Position numbers and translations under genes: made by a program
Notes under the pieces: generated by a model
What the model was told of the DNA's origin: nothing
Seen by the model: the letters and a program-made list of their open reading frames with translations, nothing else
Databases searched by the model: none
Assembly: GCA_964036665.1 (NCBI GenBank)
Contig: OZ038526.1
Coordinates: 682,001 to 746,000, forward strand
Length of the DNA: 64,000 nt
From: Gordius sp. MW1
Lineage: Eukaryota > Nematomorpha > Gordioida > Gordea > Gordiidae
Reading direction: 5' to 3'
Part shown: piece after piece, positions 60,499 through 64,000 of the stretch
Layout: each line of letters opens with the position of its first letter
Position numbering within the stretch: the stretch's first letter is position 1

Positions 60499-60650
60499 AT
60501 GGGTGTAGCCAGGGGGGGGGGGGGCAGGGAGGGGCGGTTGCTCCCCTCTAAATCCAAAAATTCAAAAAAAATTAATATAATTATGGCTAAAATGGTAAAA
60601 ATGATCATTTTGCCCATCCCTAAATCATTATTGCCCCCCTCTATATTTAA
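60499..60650 (-). mobile_element. GGCGTAGCCAGC inverted-repeat MITE, copy 5
   Basis: Plus strand begins GGGTGTAGCCAGGGGGG and shows the family core in reverse orientation ('ttatggctaaaat...aaatgatcattttgccc'). Confidence 0.75.
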
Positions 60651-62017
60651 AGATAAAGTCTTGATTATTTACATTCCATAATTTTAGATCGTTCAAGCGT
60701 TTTCATATGGTTTGCGTGGGAATATATTAAAATCCAAATGCAAAACTCCTCTCCTAGCACCCTATTGATCTCTTCTCTCTTGTGAAAAATTCAACTTTAT
60801 AAATGTCATCATTCCCACACAATTACTACTTACATGTGCAACCAGGCTACACAAACTAACTTGTCATTCCCCTCCTCAAACACACCTGTACTGTTTTAAT
60901 ACGCCCCAACGCATGTGAAATTTGCTAACCATCCATTTAGAATAAAAGTGAGTGACATGGCCTTAATCCAGGGTTTTCAGGAATAGTCAAAGGTGATTTT
61001 AAATAAATTAAATATTTTTCATGTTGGTAAATTTAATTTTACAAAATATAAAATTGTCAATTATAGAAACGTTTTTCCAATAGACCCCCCCCCCCCCCCC
61101 CAAATTGTCAAAAATCCCCTTTAAAACATGTCTCATGCTAATAAAATACTTGTTTTGTTTTAGTATTCACTCTTTATTATTATTAGTCAATTAGTAGGAA
61201 GAATATATATATATCGCGCAAACAAAAAATTTTAAATTTCCGTTCGTAACACATTATCTGAAACACATATAGTGAAGAGGGGGAGACATACGGACGCCTA
61301 TTATTGTGTTAAGCAAGTATTATATAACAAATTAAGCAACAATATCACCCCATAATAGAGAGATGGACTAATGGTGGCAGGAAATGGTCATTTGTGATCA
61401 CTTATTATTTTACAACATTACTCAATGATAAAAATAAAACAATGAAGGAGGGAAACTTGTTCAAATTATGATAATAGCAATACACCAAAAACGAGGTGTT
61501 GCTTGCTGCTTACCTAAACCATGTTTTTTTCATAAAATTGCGCTCCCATGATATATACCACCCATCAACATTTAAAAATATGTGTGCATTAGTGCCCGAG
61601 AAAGCGGCAATTTGTCAAAGGAGAAGGGCTTTGATGTTCATAAACGAAACTGGCATTTGTGTAAAATAGCTACACTTCTTATTTAAGATTGTTTGATTAA
61701 TTAAGAACCAATCCCACCCCAAATCATTCGATGACGCATTTTAGATAAATTTGTAAGACTTCCTTATTTATACTTTTAGTCATCCTGATATAATTTACAA
61801 TCTGGCATGTTGTTAAAATTCTCAACCTAACATTGCCCTTTCCAAATAATTTGCTCAATTTCTTATTTTCAAATCCATACTTATAAAGGGCATTCTATAA
61901 AATTTATAAGTGTATGATAAATCACCATCATCTCATTAAGTATTTTGATTATAACAGAATCCATCGTAAGATTCTTCTAATTTTAACGATACCCTACCTA
62001 ATATTAAGATGTTTCAT
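60651..62017. other. Gene-free stretch
   Basis: AT-rich; a poly-C run lies at 61085-61100. No gene. Confidence 0.45.
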
Positions 62018-62146
62018 GGGCGTGGATTGGAACCAGAGGGGGCAATAATGATTTAGAGGAGAGAAAAGTGATAATTTTTTGAAAAACATATTTTATTAAA
62101 TTTTAAAGATTTTTGGATTTAGAGCTGCCTCCCCCTGGCTACGCAC
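62018..62146 (+). mobile_element. GGCGTAGCCAGC inverted-repeat MITE, copy 6 (diverged)
   Basis: Starts CATGGGCGTGGATTGGAACCAGAGGGGGCAATAATGATTTAG and ends CCCTGGCTACGCACTTG. The left tip has lost the AGCC. Confidence 0.65.
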
Positions 62147-62557
62147 TTGAAATGTTTTATTAACAGGGAATAATATAAAAAACACGAGTAATTGTTACTA
62201 TTTTATCATCTTTTGCACAACACATTTTTTAAATAGGTGCACTAAAATTCCGATAAATTAATTGAAATATATATTAAGAATATGTTTATGTTTAATTTGA
62301 ACATTCCAGTTGCTTTAGGGGTGTGGTTATTATAATCTTCTATTATTTCCACAAAGCCAATGACGCCTAAAAATAATCTCATTTAAACAATTTTTTCGTA
62401 ATCAAGTTTTACTTTCAGCAAACTGTACTGGTTATGTAAGTAACCTCATTAAAACTCAACTTCAAATCTTAATACTAAAATAATAAACGTTGCAACTTTT
62501 TATTTTTGCATACTTATTTTATATTATCATATAATAGTGAGCATTTAAGAAAATCTA

Positions 62558-62712
62558 ATGGGCGTAGCCAGCAGTGGAATTAGAGGGGGGCAATGATGAT
62601 TTAGGGAGAAGCACGATAATCATTTTTTGAATTTTTAGTCATAATTTAAAAAGTATTGGATTTAGAGGGAAGCAGCCACCCTCCCTGCCCCCCCCCTTGG
62701 CTACGCCCATGA
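62558..62712 (+). mobile_element. GGCGTAGCCAGC inverted-repeat MITE, copy 7
   Basis: Best-preserved copy: ATGGGCGTAGCCAGCAGTGG at the left and TTGGCTACGCCCAT at the right, inverted, with the full core. Confidence 0.85.
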
Positions 62713-64000
62713 AAATATATACATTTTTTGGGGGGCGCATGATTTGATATCACCAATAATCCATGAAAATACAATAGAAACATACGCTCTCGCTTTTGTT
62801 ATAATTGGTGTCTCATTTATTACGAATGAGGACAGAGGAGACCATATGCCATATGCTAAAGAGAATGTAAATGAATGAATGGGACAGGTGAATTGTCTTC
62901 CTAGTCAAATCTAAAGTGACAAATTATTCCGCAACCAAATTTAGTTATATGTACAATCACGCAAAAGCTAAACGGCTCTTTTATCATTTTCATGTTGAGT
63001 AGAGGGGGGGGGATAAATTGAGTGGAAATGATGATGATGACATTAACATGGTGATATTAATAGTAGTGCTGCTTATTGAAGAGGAAAAAATATTGAAGGT
63101 GTCTTCTTCTTCATCCATCTAGACTGAATGGCGTTTAAAAGCTAATTTACATTAGCAGCGTTGTATGGCTCTTACATGCTCCCAAAGCAATGCTCATTGT
63201 TTATTAAATAATTATTAATTTATTTCAAAAATGGTGGAAGGTTTCAAAGAAAAATAATATATAAATTTATCTTATCGTACAAATAAAGTAGACTTATTCA
63301 TGGGCGTAGCCAGGCCCCCCCTCCGCCCTAGTTCAAAACCTGGCTACGTCCATGGACTTATTCACAGTTAATTCCCTTGGATATTACTTAAAATGCTTTA
63401 TCTCATTGTAATAAATATAGCATGATAATTTATAAAATTAAAAAAATATATTAATATTATTCGATTAGCACCCTCTCATTTTCTGGCTTTAGTGCATTAA
63501 TTAATGCAGCCCATCTTTTTAAATTGAATTTTAAAGTAGTGTTATTTATTTAGAGCTAGTGTATGATTAACTTATATTTTTATTTTTTACGTAGATTTTA
63601 GCCGGGTGGACTTAAATGTGGCGCTTTCATTTTAAATTCTTAAAGTTGGATTTGCAAGATAAGGTCGAAACAAAAGCAAGCAGGAAATCGTTAAAACACA
63701 TGAAATATGTGACCCCTCATTTGCAAATAATCGGTTTTCATCATACAAATCTTTTTAGGCACTTAATATCTATTAGATGTCACATGAGTAATATTCAACT
63801 CGAGACCATTTAAACTTAAAACGGTTAACTAGAGTATAAAATTTCAAAAGACTTCTTTACCAACTTCAAATTCAAGTTTTTTGATCAAATTAAAACAACT
63901 TGAAAATACAGCCTCACCTAGAGATTTGATATACCATCCATGACCCATGTATCCTATTTTAATAAAAAAAATTTTACACTGACAATTCAAAAGCTTATTA
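62713..64000. other. Gene-free stretch with a 57-bp MITE derivative
   Basis: 63300-63356 is ATGGGCGTAGCCAGG...CCTGGCTACGTCCATG, the two family tips with almost no middle. The rest is AT-rich. Confidence 0.55.

Overview
The window is AT-rich animal DNA. The evidence is spliceosomal GT-AG introns, an NK2-class homeobox gene, a four-repeat annexin, an OXLD1-type domain, hAT elements and several clades of non-LTR retrotransposon. The short introns and repeat types suggest an invertebrate; I cannot name the species. There is no sign of a prokaryotic or organellar origin. Identifications rest on motif reading; no database search was run.

Layout. 1-2000: minisatellite and gene-free DNA. 2000-5040 (-): decayed RTE/CFDP2-like LINE. 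5308-8318 (-): decayed retroelement with an unusual YLDD reverse transcriptase and RNase H. 8420-8650: 41-bp inverted-repeat element around a telomere-like array. 8690-9830: dead hAT transposase. 11795-12555: fold-back element. 12895-14940: retrotransposon fragment beside a calponin-homology/spectrin-repeat pseudogene that is split by a hAT-like element. 15901-16638 (-): new three-exon gene for a small secreted protein. 17327-20210: composite repeat zone with a Helitron-like protein fragment. 21259-24292 (+): non-LTR element with a restriction-like endonuclease and poly(A) tail. 24846-29948: gag-less Ty3/Gypsy-type pol between two 824-bp direct repeats, with a CCA-ended tRNA-Ser half at its left edge. 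29890-32830 (-): second RTE/CFDP2-like LINE. 35132-36082: terminal-inverted-repeat element.

Host genes cluster at 36.9-39.4 kb. A two-exon gene for a secreted peptide (+) runs convergently into an eleven-exon annexin gene (-). One annexin intron is almost entirely a perfect 84-copy tetranucleotide array. Further right are two orphan coding-like segments (40.9-42.1 kb), a GC-rich hAT-type element with a perfect 8-bp target duplication (42769-43838), an OXLD1-like ORF (45461-45658, -) and a 5'-truncated LINE with an intact 546-aa RT frame (46144-48045, -). From 48 kb to the end only one gene is visible: a two-exon NK2-class homeobox gene (56458-58609, -) with a tinman-type repressor motif in exon 1. 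It lies in long non-coding DNA dotted with copies of one short inverted-repeat family ending in GGGCGTAGCCAG.

No pathway links the genes. The window is a few compact host genes among layers of mostly dead mobile DNA. The best candidates for undescribed biology are the YLDD retroelement, the tRNA-half/pol chimera between long duplications, the two spliced secreted-protein genes and the microsatellite intron.
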